A stretch of DNA of 64,000 nucleotides from Blautia_A ammoniilytica (GTDB taxonomy: Bacteria; Bacillota; Clostridia; Lachnospirales; Lachnospiraceae). The translations under genes were made by a program, and so were the position numbers. The notes under the pieces are model-generated. The model ran no database searches, had not been told where the DNA came from, and was given only the letters and a program-made list of their open reading frames with translations. Positions within the stretch are counted from its first letter, which is position 1. The number at the start of each line of letters is the position of its first letter. The stretch spans positions 1-64,000 of the forward strand of contig NZ_JAOQJL010000001.1 in the NCBI RefSeq assembly GCF_025566965.1, given 5' to 3'. This document shows positions 8,808-17,914 of this stretch, one piece after another.

Positions 8808-8848
8808 TCCCCCGGCCAGCATTGTGAAATGCCAGGCTGGGGCTTTTT
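8808..8848 (+). terminator. terminator before trmL
   Basis: CCCCGGCCAGCAT pairs with ATGCCAGGCTGGGG across a short loop and is followed by CTTTTT. It lies between the AIR-synthase-like gene and trmL. Confidence 0.75.
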
Positions 8849-8869
8849 AAATAACAGGAGGATCCTATT

Positions 8870-9367
8870 ATGGCTTTAAATATTGTATTACATGAGCCGG
8901 AAATACCGGCAAATACCGGAAATATCGGTCGTACCTGTGTGGCAACAGGTACCAGGCTGCATCTGATCGAGCCTCTTGGCTTTCATTTAAATGAAAAGGC
9001 TATTAAGCGTGCTGGGATGGATTACTGGAAAGATCTGGATGTGACCACTTATCTGAATTATGAAGACTTCCTGAAAAGAAATCCAGGAGCAAAGATTTAT
9101 TATGCCACTACCAAGGCACCACAGACTTATACAGATGTGTCTTATGAAGAGGACTGTTATATTATGTTCGGAAAAGAAAGCGCAGGGATTCCGGAAGATA
9201 TCCTGGTGGATCATCAGGATACCTGTGTAAGGATCCCGATGATAGGGGATATCCGTTCCCTGAACTTAAGCAATTCTGTGGCCATCGTGCTTTATGAGGC
9301 ATTACGTCAGCATGATTTTTCCCATATGAATCTGCAGGGGCATCTAAGAAATTACGAATGGAAATAG
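8870..9367 (+). CDS. trmL: tRNA (cytidine(34)-2'-O)-methyltransferase
   Basis: A 165-residue SPOUT-class methyltransferase that methylates the wobble ribose of tRNA-Leu isoacceptors in the cytoplasm. The family signatures NIVLHEPEIPANTGNIGRTC at the N-terminus and MFGKESAGIPEDIL plus IRSLNLSNSVAIVLYEALRQ, which form the SAM-binding trefoil knot, are all present. Length is typical. It has a strong AGGAGG site and follows a terminator, so it is likely transcribed alone. It converges with the histidine kinase gene, which ends five bases away. Confidence 0.96.
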   Translation: MALNIVLHEPEIPANTGNIGRTCVATGTRLHLIEPLGFHLNEKAIKRAGMDYWKDLDVTTYLNYEDFLKRNPGAKIYYATTKAPQTYTDVSYEEDCYIMFGKESAGIPEDILVDHQDTCVRIPMIGDIRSLNLSNSVAIVLYEALRQHDFSHMNLQGHLRNYEWK

Positions 9368-9382
9368 GCCATCAGGCCTTTT
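9366..9382. terminator. short bidirectional hairpin between trmL and kinase gene
   Basis: AGGCC-ATC-AGGCCT followed by TTTT on the plus strand lies across the five-base gap between the two convergent stops. It is short, and its strength as a terminator is uncertain. Confidence 0.4.
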
Positions 9383-10775
9383 CCAGAGTAAAGATAAACT
9401 CTGTTCCAATGCCTTCTGTACTGACCACATCAATATTCTGGTCATGGGCATTGATGATTTCTTTTACAATGGAAAGACCAAGTCCGGTACCTTTCCTGTC
9501 TTTTCCACGGGAAACGTCTGTTTTGTAAAAACGATCCCAGATCCTGGAAAGACTATTCTTGGGGATTCCACAGCCATGGTCTTTTACGGAAATAAACACA
9601 CGGTCATTCTTTTCTGTGGTTTCTACTTCAATGGAGGATTCATCATCACTGAATTTTACTGCATTGTCCAGAAGATTGTATAGTACCTGCTGAATCTGTT
9701 CCATATCTGCATTGACAAACAATTCTGTACCTGAAAGGATTAATTCCAATCGGATCCGGTGTTTGGTACATTCTCCCTCAAAAGCTTCCGCTGTTGTTTT
9801 GATGGTCTGATTAATATCGAATTTCTGTTTATGCATGATCCGCTTCTGCACGTCCAGATCATTCAGGGTAAGCAGGCTGCGTGTAAGCTTCTCCAGCCGA
9901 TTAGCTTCAAAAGAAATGATATTTAAGTATTTGCCCTGCATTTCTACCGGGATGGTCCCATCCAGCATAGCTTCCACATAACCTTTGATAGATGTAAGAG
10001 GAGAGCGGAAATCGTGGGAGATGTTGGCAATAAAATGTCTCTGATATTCCCCATTCCGATTCAGCTTTTCTGCCATATAATTCAACATATTGGCAAGATA
10101 ACCCATTTCGTCATCAGAGGTAACAGGGATTTTGTAAGATAGATTGCCTCCTGCAAATTCAGTAGTACCACGAATGATCTGGGATAAAGGCCTTTGCACA
10201 TGCCAGTGGTAAAGCAGCAGTAAAAGCAAGGTGGTCAGGTAAATACACAGAAAAAGGATTTGCATGATCTTAAGGAGCCCGCTGCGGTTCTGATAAAGGA
10301 AACGCATCTGATAATGGATGGCCACATAGCCTTTTGTTGACATATCAGCTGTGATGGGGGCGATCACGCTCAGCCTTGGGGAAGAGAAAAAACCATAAAA
10401 ATCCCCTATCTGATAATAGCTTCCGCCCCAGGCTGTAGGATCAAAGGATTTTACAGGGGCTGGGAAATTGGAGGCTGTTTTATCTGTGTTTACAATAATT
10501 TCATTCTGATTGTTCAGGATCCAGATTTCCGTATCCTGGGCTATGGCTATAGAGGTCAGGCTTTCCTGTATGGTATCCAGATTGTAACTGGAAATATTAT
10601 GAGTCACTGTTTCATTGGAGGCAATGGAAACTGCCTCCTGGTAAAAGGACTCACTTAAGGAGTGTTCCAGATGCTTTTCAATGAGACGGGAACCGCCACC
10701 GGTTACCAGCAGAAAACCGGTAATGCCAATCAGGATGTAACAGAAGATAAATTTCCTGGACAGAGAAGCTTTCAT
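9372..10775 (-). CDS. membrane sensor histidine kinase
   Basis: A 467-residue class I sensor kinase. Membrane segments at about residues 8-30 and 168-190 flank an extracytoplasmic sensing domain. HAMP follows at about 190-242, then the dimerisation and phosphoacceptor helix with HFIANISHDFRSPLTS. The ATPase domain follows with N (YNLLDNAVKF), G1 (DHGCGIP) and G2 (GTGLGLSIV) boxes. Its start overlaps the stop of the response regulator gene by four bases (ATGA), so the two are translationally coupled. The signal is unknown; a cell-envelope signal is typical for this architecture. Confidence 0.95.
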   Translation of the reverse strand: MKASLSRKFIFCYILIGITGFLLVTGGGSRLIEKHLEHSLSESFYQEAVSIASNETVTHNISSYNLDTIQESLTSIAIAQDTEIWILNNQNEIIVNTDKTASNFPAPVKSFDPTAWGGSYYQIGDFYGFFSSPRLSVIAPITADMSTKGYVAIHYQMRFLYQNRSGLLKIMQILFLCIYLTTLLLLLLYHWHVQRPLSQIIRGTTEFAGGNLSYKIPVTSDDEMGYLANMLNYMAEKLNRNGEYQRHFIANISHDFRSPLTSIKGYVEAMLDGTIPVEMQGKYLNIISFEANRLEKLTRSLLTLNDLDVQKRIMHKQKFDINQTIKTTAEAFEGECTKHRIRLELILSGTELFVNADMEQIQQVLYNLLDNAVKFSDDESSIEVETTEKNDRVFISVKDHGCGIPKNSLSRIWDRFYKTDVSRGKDRKGTGLGLSIVKEIINAHDQNIDVVSTEGIGTEFIFTLEKA

Positions 10776-11473
10776 TCGCTTTTTACCTCAAATTTGTATC
10801 CGATTCCCCACACAGTTGCTATGGACCAGCTGGGGTGATCTTTGATCTTTTCACGGAGACGCTTGATGTGAACATCTACGGTACGAGTATCACCAATATA
10901 TTCATAGCCCCAGATATGGTCAAGAAGCTGTTCCCTGGTAAAAACCTGATTTGGGGAGGATGCCAGGAAGTAAAGCAGTTCCAGTTCCTTGGGGGGCATA
11001 TCCACCTGCCGTCCCATATAGGTAACAGAATAATTGGTAAGGTTTACTGTAAGGTCAGGATAGCTTACACTTTTCTCGTTGGAAGGGACGGCAGGAGATT
11101 TTACATTAAATCTGCGGAGTACTGCCCGGATCCTGGCTACCAGCTCCTTGGAATCAAAGGGTTTGATCACATAATCATCTGCACCAAGCTCAAGGCCAAG
11201 GACCTTGTCAAAGGTTTCTCCTTTTGCAGACAGCATGATAATGGGAATATCAGATACATGACGGATCTCACGGCATACCTGATAGCCGTCAATCCCAGGC
11301 AGCATCAGATCCAGCAGGATCAGATTGGGGTGGAAAGCATGGAATTCCTTTAAAGCCTGCTCTCCGTCATTGACGATCTTTGTCTCGAAGCATTCTTTTG
11401 TAAGATACAGGGCTACCAGCTCTGCAATATTGTTGTCATCATCTACGATCAGGATTTTCTGTTTGGATGCCAT
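10772..11473 (-). CDS. OmpR-family response regulator
   Basis: A receiver domain (phosphoacceptor Asp in NLILLDLMLPG, Lys in DYVIKPFDSKE) is followed by a winged-helix DNA-binding domain (FTREQLLDHIWGYEYIGDTRTVDV). I chose the start at 11473 (MASKQK) because CTCCTTTC, a good ribosome site on the minus strand, lies at 11481-11488. An earlier in-frame ATG at 11506 lies within the mutS2 end. It sits in a mutS2-regulator-kinase transcript and is the partner of the downstream kinase. Confidence 0.95.
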   Translation of the reverse strand: MASKQKILIVDDDNNIAELVALYLTKECFETKIVNDGEQALKEFHAFHPNLILLDLMLPGIDGYQVCREIRHVSDIPIIMLSAKGETFDKVLGLELGADDYVIKPFDSKELVARIRAVLRRFNVKSPAVPSNEKSVSYPDLTVNLTNYSVTYMGRQVDMPPKELELLYFLASSPNQVFTREQLLDHIWGYEYIGDTRTVDVHIKRLREKIKDHPSWSIATVWGIGYKFEVKSE

Positions 11474-11486
11474 TTCATTTCTCCTT

Positions 11487-13868
11487 TCACTTCTTGAATT
11501 CAACAATAGTCACACCTGCATCTCCCTCGCCAAATTCACCCAGGCGATAGGATGCAACCCGTTTATTACGTCTCAGGTAATCGTGCACACCCTTGCGCAG
11601 GGCTCCGGTACCTTTGCCATGGACAACTCGTACTTTGCTTAAGTGGGCAAGGTAAGCATCATCCAGATATTTATCCAGGATTGCAATGGCTTCATCAACA
11701 GTTTTGCCAAGCAGATTAATCTCTGTGGAAACACTGGAGGACTTAGACATGCGGATCTTTCCTGCACCGGTTTTCTGAAGTGCAGAAGAGGAGATCACAG
11801 GCTCGTCTACCAGTTCCAGATCTGAAATATGAACTTTGGAACGGATGATCCCGGTTTGTACGAAAAGAAAGCCTTTGGAATCCGGACGGCTGCTGATGGT
11901 ACCGGTCAGGTTCATGCTCAGGATGCGAACCATATCTCCAAGGGAAAGATCTTTGGCAGAAAGCTTTTTCTTCGGTTCCTTCGGCGCAGCCTTGATGGAA
12001 AGTGCATTGTCCGCTTTATTCATTCTTGCCCGGATATTCTGGCGTTCTTTTTCGACTGCTGCAGTATCCACATGGTCTTTCTGAAATTTATGGAAAAGCT
12101 TCATGGTCTGGTCGGCATATTCCTTTGTTTCTGCCAGGATACGTCTGGCTTCCTCGTTGGCATTTTTCAGTATCTTGTCCCTGCGCTCATCCAGCCTTTC
12201 CTGTTTGGTTTCCAGTTGTTTTTTCAGTGCTTCGATCTGTTCTTTGTATGCCTCGATCTGTGCACGTTCGTTTTCAATAGTTACTCGGCTGTTTTCCAGG
12301 GAAGTAAGTACATCCTCAAAAGATTCATCCTGTTCGCTGATCTGCTGTTTTGCTTTTTCAATGATAAAATCAGGCAGTCCAAGCTTGGAAGATATGGCAA
12401 ACGCATTACTTTTGCCGGGAACACCGATCAACAGCCGATAGGTAGGACGTAAGGTTTCTACATTAAATTCACAGCAGGCATTTTCTACACCAGGGGTACT
12501 TAAGGCATATACCTTCAGCTCGCTGTAATGGGTGGTAGCCATGGTACGAATCCCTTTCTCATGAAGATAAGAGAGAATGGAAATGGCAAGTGCAGCTCCC
12601 TCTGTAGGGTCTGTACCTGCTCCAAGCTCATCAAAAAGTACCAGGGAATCACTGTCTGCTTCCTTCAGGAAAGAGACTACATTGGTCATATGGGAAGAGA
12701 AGGTACTTAACGACTGTTCAATACTCTGTTCATCCCCAATATCTGCATACACCTGATGGAAAACGGAAAGCTGGGAGCGGTCCATGGCAGGGATATGAAG
12801 ACCTGCCTGCCCCATCAGAGTAAGAAGTCCTGCAGTCTTCAAGGAAACAGTTTTGCCACCTGTATTAGGACCGGTCACTACCAGAAGATCAAAATCATCC
12901 CCAAGGCGCAGATCGATAGGAACTGCTTTTTTGCGGGGAATGAGAGGATGCCGGGCCTGCTTCAGCCGGATCCTGTGCTCAGTATTGAAAATGGGTTCAG
13001 TTCCATTCATATCCATGGCAAGGGATGCTCTGGCAAAAATGAAATCCAGCTGTACCATGATCTCCAGGTCATCACGGATCTGATCCGTATAGGCAGCAGC
13101 CTGGTTACTTAACTCTGCAAGGACTGCTTCGATTTCTTTTTGTTCCTGAAGCTCCAGCTCCCGGATATCATTATTCAGCTTTACAATGGCCATAGGCTCA
13201 ATAAAAAGGGTAGATCCTGTGGAGGACTGATCATGGATCATTCCAGGAACCTGTCCCTTATATTCTGCCTTTACAGGAATACAATATCTGCCATTACGCA
13301 TGGTGATCACTGCATCTTGCAGATAGTTTCTTGCACCTCCGTTGACCAGGGAAGTAAGCTGGGTGTGGATCCGGTCATTGGCGATCTTCATGCTGCGGCG
13401 TACCTTCAAAAGACCGGGACTGGCACTGTCACTGATCTCGTCCTCGGACAGGATACAACGGCGGATCTCTGCAGAAAGAGGAGTAAGAGGGGAAAGCTGT
13501 TCAAACATTTCATCCAGTGAATCTGCCGGATGGTCACCTCGTTCATTCCGGGAGTAAGCTTTTACCCTGGATGTGTTCTCCAAAAGGCTGCAGATAGACA
13601 GAAGCTCAATGATCCCAAGTGTACTGCCGATCTCCAGGCGTTTCAGTGAACCACGCACATCTTTTACACTTCCAAAAGAGATGCTTCCTTTCTGGAAAAG
13701 ACGGGACAGTGCATCCCGTGTCTGAGCCTGCATAAGCTGTATCTGTACAAGATCTACGGAAGGGAGCAGATCCCTGCAAAGCTCTTTTCCAAGAGGGGAG
13801 GAAGCCTTCTCCGTAAGCAGCTGTATGATTTTATAATATTCAAGAGATTTTAATGCTTTTTCGTTCAC
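11487..13868 (-). CDS. mutS2: endonuclease MutS2
   Basis: A 793-residue MutS2. It has the MutS-like core and ATPase (Walker A in TGPNTGGKTVSLKT; Walker B region in LVLFDELGAGTDPTEG). A long coiled coil lies near residues 515-600. A C-terminal KOW-like region and Smr nuclease domain follow, with VRVVHGKGTGALRKGVHDYL. MutS2 is known to suppress recombination and, in Bacillus, to rescue collided ribosomes. The start is GTG at 13868. The stop lies 13 bases upstream of the response regulator start, so the regulator is probably translated from the same message. Confidence 0.96.
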   Translation of the reverse strand: MNEKALKSLEYYKIIQLLTEKASSPLGKELCRDLLPSVDLVQIQLMQAQTRDALSRLFQKGSISFGSVKDVRGSLKRLEIGSTLGIIELLSICSLLENTSRVKAYSRNERGDHPADSLDEMFEQLSPLTPLSAEIRRCILSEDEISDSASPGLLKVRRSMKIANDRIHTQLTSLVNGGARNYLQDAVITMRNGRYCIPVKAEYKGQVPGMIHDQSSTGSTLFIEPMAIVKLNNDIRELELQEQKEIEAVLAELSNQAAAYTDQIRDDLEIMVQLDFIFARASLAMDMNGTEPIFNTEHRIRLKQARHPLIPRKKAVPIDLRLGDDFDLLVVTGPNTGGKTVSLKTAGLLTLMGQAGLHIPAMDRSQLSVFHQVYADIGDEQSIEQSLSTFSSHMTNVVSFLKEADSDSLVLFDELGAGTDPTEGAALAISILSYLHEKGIRTMATTHYSELKVYALSTPGVENACCEFNVETLRPTYRLLIGVPGKSNAFAISSKLGLPDFIIEKAKQQISEQDESFEDVLTSLENSRVTIENERAQIEAYKEQIEALKKQLETKQERLDERRDKILKNANEEARRILAETKEYADQTMKLFHKFQKDHVDTAAVEKERQNIRARMNKADNALSIKAAPKEPKKKLSAKDLSLGDMVRILSMNLTGTISSRPDSKGFLFVQTGIIRSKVHISDLELVDEPVISSSALQKTGAGKIRMSKSSSVSTEINLLGKTVDEAIAILDKYLDDAYLAHLSKVRVVHGKGTGALRKGVHDYLRRNKRVASYRLGEFGEGDAGVTIVEFKK

Positions 13869-13918
13869 GTAAATACATCCTTTTTTAAAATTATTATATT
13901 TGGAGATTTCATAACTGT

Positions 13919-13938
13919 GAGGGTAATGAATAGTTACG
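13919..13938 (+). repeat. dispersed 20-base intergenic motif, copy 1
   Basis: GAGGGTAATGAATAGTTACG lies in the divergent spacer between mutS2 and the HtrA-like gene. Closely related 20-mers occur at 46595-46614 and 46778-46797. Confidence 0.4.
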
Positions 13939-14084
13939 AAATTCTTTATGCAACTCTGACTTTATTTTACATGATTTTATATCGGATGAAAAGGAAAATG
14001 TGAAAAATTATTCATGAAAAGTTCACACTTTCCTGATAAAATACATAAGTCTAAGTTTTGCAATGCACAGGAGAACAGCACATT

Positions 14085-15437
14085 ATGGGAAAGGACATGA
14101 ACATAAAGCCAGAAAATGAAGACTACCAGTTTATGAGAGAAACCATTAAGAAAAGACCTAACGATCGCAGGCGCTTGTTTAGAAAGGGCCTGATGCTGTT
14201 TATTGGCGGAGTCTTCTTTGGATTGTATGCGGCAGGTGCTTTTGCCTGGGCATTGCCTGAGTTTGCAGAGCGTTTTGCAGAAGAGAAGGGACTTGTTTCT
14301 GCTGTGAAGCTGACCACTGCATCTTCAGATGGGCAGGCTGAGACAGAGGAAAAAGAGAATACAGTATCAAATACAGATTTAAATACAGATTCATATACAG
14401 ATTCATATACAGATATACAGGGTGGAATCGGTCTTACACAGGATTCCAGCAGTCTTGAGAAAGCTACAGATCCGCTGATCAAATATCAGCAGATTTACCG
14501 AAGAGTTCTGGATGTGGCCAAGAAGCCCAGAAAGGCATTGGTGAGAGTGACAGGCATATCCGGACACTCTGATCTTCTGGATGCTTCCATTCTTCGCTAT
14601 GAAGAGGGGGAGGGGATCATTTTTCTGGAAAGCAGTTCCTGTATTTATATATTGACGAACTGGGAGCCATCTGAGAAGACCAGCAGCCTGCAGGTTACAT
14701 TTGCAGATTCCAGTACTGCCAGGGCTCATTTATGTCAGACAGATGATGCAACCGGTCTGTCTGTTATGTGGGTTCGCACATCTGAGCTTTCAGACAGTAC
14801 CAAGAAGGCAATTTCAGTGGTTTCCCTTGCACAGTCTTTTGCACCGGAGCAGGCAGAACCTGTGATCGCTATTGGCAGTCCTTCTGGGGAGTTTGATGGA
14901 GTGCTTTATGGCATAGTTACTTCAACATCAGGAAGGTTTTCAGCGGCAGATGCAGAGTACCAGCTGATGATTACCGATATCCAGGGATGTATAAGCAGCA
15001 AGGGTGTACTGATAAATACAAAGGGTGAGATCGTAGGTGTGATCAAAAAGAATATCAGGGAGGATGTGAATGTGATCCAGGCATTTTCCATTTCACAGCT
15101 TCGGTCCCGTATTGAGCAGATGATCAATAAGCAGGCACCCCGTTATCTTGGCATATATGGTGTCAGCATTCCAGCGGCAAAGGCAGCCAGCCTTGGTATT
15201 TCAAAGGGCATATACATAGAGAAAGTTGACAAGGATTCACCGGCTATGGCGGCTGGTATCCAGCGAGGTAATATTATTACTGCACTGGACGGCAGTCCGG
15301 TAAGTGATATGCAGGAATATAGTACATATCTTCAGAACTGCGAAAACGGTTTGGAGATCAATATGCAGATCTCCAGGTACAGCGGGGACGGAGAACTGGG
15401 GAAAGTAGAACTTACCGTTAAGGTAAATGAAAAATAG
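14085..15437 (+). CDS. membrane-anchored HtrA-like pseudoprotease with PDZ domain
   Basis: About 450 residues from the ATG at 14085, preferred because CAGGAG lies upstream of it. A basic cytoplasmic N-terminus is followed by one membrane helix (about 34-56) and a Ser/Thr/Asp-rich linker containing NTDLNTDSYTDSYTD. A chymotrypsin-fold HtrA-like domain and a C-terminal PDZ domain (AGIQRGNIITALDGSPV) follow. All three catalytic positions look lost. The histidine region is ILTNWEPSEK where ILTNxHV is expected. The Asp region is ATGLSVMWV in place of xTDLAVL. The serine loop is DIQGCISSKGV in place of NPGNSGGP. It is therefore probably a scaffold or peptide-binding protein. Confidence 0.85.
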   Translation: MGKDMNIKPENEDYQFMRETIKKRPNDRRRLFRKGLMLFIGGVFFGLYAAGAFAWALPEFAERFAEEKGLVSAVKLTTASSDGQAETEEKENTVSNTDLNTDSYTDSYTDIQGGIGLTQDSSSLEKATDPLIKYQQIYRRVLDVAKKPRKALVRVTGISGHSDLLDASILRYEEGEGIIFLESSSCIYILTNWEPSEKTSSLQVTFADSSTARAHLCQTDDATGLSVMWVRTSELSDSTKKAISVVSLAQSFAPEQAEPVIAIGSPSGEFDGVLYGIVTSTSGRFSAADAEYQLMITDIQGCISSKGVLINTKGEIVGVIKKNIREDVNVIQAFSISQLRSRIEQMINKQAPRYLGIYGVSIPAAKAASLGISKGIYIEKVDKDSPAMAAGIQRGNIITALDGSPVSDMQEYSTYLQNCENGLEINMQISRYSGDGELGKVELTVKVNEK

Positions 15438-15476
15438 GCAGGATCAATAGAGGCCTGGATCAGAAAGAGGCAGAAC

Positions 15477-16424
15477 ATGCGTTATATTAATGAGTTACAC
15501 GAAGGCGACAGGGTAAATGGAATATATCTTTGCAAACAGAAACAGTCTGCAATGACTAAGAATGGAAAACCATACGAGAACCTGATACTGCAGGATAAAA
15601 CAGGTGTGATCGATGGAAAGATCTGGGATCCCAATTCCAACGGGATCGATGATTTTGACGGACTGGATTACATTGAGATCATCGGAGACGTGACCAGCTT
15701 TGCAGGAGCCATGCAGCTGAATATCAAGCGGGTACGCAGGGCGTTCCCTGAGGAATACGATCCGGCTGATTATCTTCCGGTAAGTGAGAACAGCACAGAT
15801 GACATGTATCATCAGCTGGTATCTATGATTGACAGTGTGAAGAATACATATCTGTCTGCACTTCTTCATAAGCTGTTTGTGGAGGACAAAGATTTCTTAA
15901 AGTCTTTTGAGGAGCATTCCGCTGCCAAGACAGTTCATCATGGTTTTATTGGCGGTTTGATGGAGCATACATTAAGCGTGACCAGGCTTTGTGATTATAT
16001 GGCAGGTGCATATCCGGTGATAAAGAGAGATCTTCTGATTACGGCTGCCCTGCTTCATGATGTAGGCAAGACCAGGGAACTTTCTTCCTTTCCATTGAAT
16101 GATTATACGGATGAGGGTCAGCTTTTGGGGCATATTGTGATCGGTGCGCAGATGATCCATGATCTTGCAAAGGAGATTCCAGGATTTCCGGTTGATCTGG
16201 AGAACCAGCTGGTCCATTGCATTCTGGCTCATCATGGAGAACTGGAATACGGCTCTCCCAAGAAGCCGGCGCTTGTGGAGGCAGTTGCACTGAATCTTGC
16301 TGATAATACAGATGCAAGGATGGAAACTCTGACAGAGGTATTTGCTGCAGACAAAGGAAAGAAAGAATGGCTGGGCTTTAACAGGATTTTTGATTCCAAT
16401 TTAAGAAGAACAGGAGACATGTGA
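15477..16424 (+). CDS. OB-fold/HD-domain 3'-5' exoribonuclease, YhaM-like
   Basis: A 315-residue protein. An N-terminal OB-fold nucleic acid-binding domain (LHEGDRVNGIYLCKQKQ; QDKTGVIDGKIWD) is followed by an HD phosphohydrolase domain. Metal ligands are seen in GLMEHTLSV, ALLHDVGKTRE and HCILAHHGELE. This is the architecture of B. subtilis YhaM, a cytoplasmic 3'-5' exoribonuclease. It lies 39 bases after the HtrA-like gene and overlaps or abuts the methyltransferase gene, so the three are probably one transcript. Confidence 0.9.
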   Translation: MRYINELHEGDRVNGIYLCKQKQSAMTKNGKPYENLILQDKTGVIDGKIWDPNSNGIDDFDGLDYIEIIGDVTSFAGAMQLNIKRVRRAFPEEYDPADYLPVSENSTDDMYHQLVSMIDSVKNTYLSALLHKLFVEDKDFLKSFEEHSAAKTVHHGFIGGLMEHTLSVTRLCDYMAGAYPVIKRDLLITAALLHDVGKTRELSSFPLNDYTDEGQLLGHIVIGAQMIHDLAKEIPGFPVDLENQLVHCILAHHGELEYGSPKKPALVEAVALNLADNTDARMETLTEVFAADKGKKEWLGFNRIFDSNLRRTGDM

Positions 16425-17788
16425 TTCATATGGAATATCGCAAGAATGATCTGGTAACATTGAAGATTGAGGATTGCGGCGTGGACGGTGAAGGCATCGG
16501 GAAAGCAGATGGCTTCACCGTTTTTGTAAAGGATGCTGTGATCGGGGATACAGTAAAGGCAAAGATTATCAAAGCTAAGAAGAATTATGGCTATGGAAGG
16601 CTGATGGAGATCATCAAACCTTCTTTATTCAGGGCAGAGCCAGAATGTGCATTCGCCAGACAGTGCGGAGGCTGCCAGCTGCAGGCCCTTACTTATGAGA
16701 AGCAGCTTGAATTTAAAGAAAAAAAGGTTAGAGGTCACCTGGAACGGATCGGAGGTTTTACCCAGATTCCCATGGAGTCTGTCATAGGGGCAGAGCATCC
16801 TTTTCATTACAGGAACAAGGCACAGTTTCCTGTGGGGATGAATAAAGAAGGCAGGATCATTACCGGTTTTTATGCAGGCAGGACCCATACCATTATTGAG
16901 AACAGAGACTGTGCCCTTGGAGTAAAGGAAAACAAGCAGGTGCTGGATTTAGTGATCGATCATATGGAAAAATACGGGATCCAGCCTTATGATGAGGTGA
17001 CAGGCAAAGGTCTTGTCCGTCATATCCTGATCCGTTATGGATTTTTTACAGGACAGATCATGGTATGTGTGATCGTTAATGGGGACAGGCTGCCAAAGGC
17101 AGAGATCTTATCCGGGCAGCTTCAGCAGATCCCGGGAATGACCAGTATTTCCATCAATATCAATAAAAAACGTAATAATGTGATCCTTGGGGACAGGCTG
17201 GAGGTTTTGTGGGGCAAGCCATATATTGTGGATAAGATTGGAGATATTTCTTATCAGATCTCCCCATTATCCTTTTTTCAGGTAAATCCCTATCAGACAG
17301 GGAAGCTGTATGCAAAAGCACTGGAATATGCACAGCTTAAAGGAGAAGAGAATGTGTGGGATCTGTACTGCGGTACAGGAACCATTTCTCTTTTCCTTGC
17401 CCAGAAAGCCAGATTTGTTCGTGGGGTGGAGATCATACCGGCTGCCATTGACAATGCCAGGGAGAACGCAAGGCTGAACCATATGGAGAACCTGGAGTTT
17501 TTTGTTGGAAAGGCAGAAGAGGTACTTCCAAGGGAATATGAAAAGAATGGCACATATGCAGATGTGATTGTGGTGGATCCGCCGAGAAAGGGATGTGATG
17601 CTCACCTTCTTGATACGATCCTGAAGATGAATCCCAGCCGTGTGGTATATGTAAGCTGCGACAGTGCAACCCTTGCCCGTGATCTTCGGTATCTGTGTGA
17701 CGGGGGCTACAGATTGGAGAAGGTCTGCCCTGTGGATATGTTCCCAAATACCGTGTCGATAGAAACTGTATGCTGCCTGAGCAGGTAA
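16421..17788 (+). CDS. class I RNA (uracil-C5)-methyltransferase, RlmD/RumA family
   Basis: A 455-residue enzyme with an N-terminal TRAM domain (residues 1-60), an Fe-S-type cysteine set (CAFARQCGGCQLQ) and a SAM-binding domain (VWDLYCGTGTISLFL). The C5-methyltransferase signatures are VVDPPRKGCD and the catalytic cysteine in VVYVSCDSATLARDL. Family members methylate uridines of 23S rRNA; the exact target cannot be read. It starts at GTG 16421, overlapping the YhaM-like gene by four bases, or at ATG 16430. The ribosome site CAGGAGA is at 16411-16417. Confidence 0.93.
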   Translation: MIHMEYRKNDLVTLKIEDCGVDGEGIGKADGFTVFVKDAVIGDTVKAKIIKAKKNYGYGRLMEIIKPSLFRAEPECAFARQCGGCQLQALTYEKQLEFKEKKVRGHLERIGGFTQIPMESVIGAEHPFHYRNKAQFPVGMNKEGRIITGFYAGRTHTIIENRDCALGVKENKQVLDLVIDHMEKYGIQPYDEVTGKGLVRHILIRYGFFTGQIMVCVIVNGDRLPKAEILSGQLQQIPGMTSISININKKRNNVILGDRLEVLWGKPYIVDKIGDISYQISPLSFFQVNPYQTGKLYAKALEYAQLKGEENVWDLYCGTGTISLFLAQKARFVRGVEIIPAAIDNARENARLNHMENLEFFVGKAEEVLPREYEKNGTYADVIVVDPPRKGCDAHLLDTILKMNPSRVVYVSCDSATLARDLRYLCDGGYRLEKVCPVDMFPNTVSIETVCCLSR

Positions 17789-17914
17789 AAGCAGAACTTG
17801 CAAAAATTCATATTTTCCATATTTCCGTTTCTTTTTGTCCATTTTAATTATGAAAAAATCAGGATATACTTACCTTACTTGATAATCATTTATGAAAAAA
17901 GGAGGATAACAAGT

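Noticed and set aside
11643..13557. Several plus-strand open frames opposite mutS2
   Set aside because: Antisense shadows of a full-length conserved gene, with no starts supported by ribosome sites.
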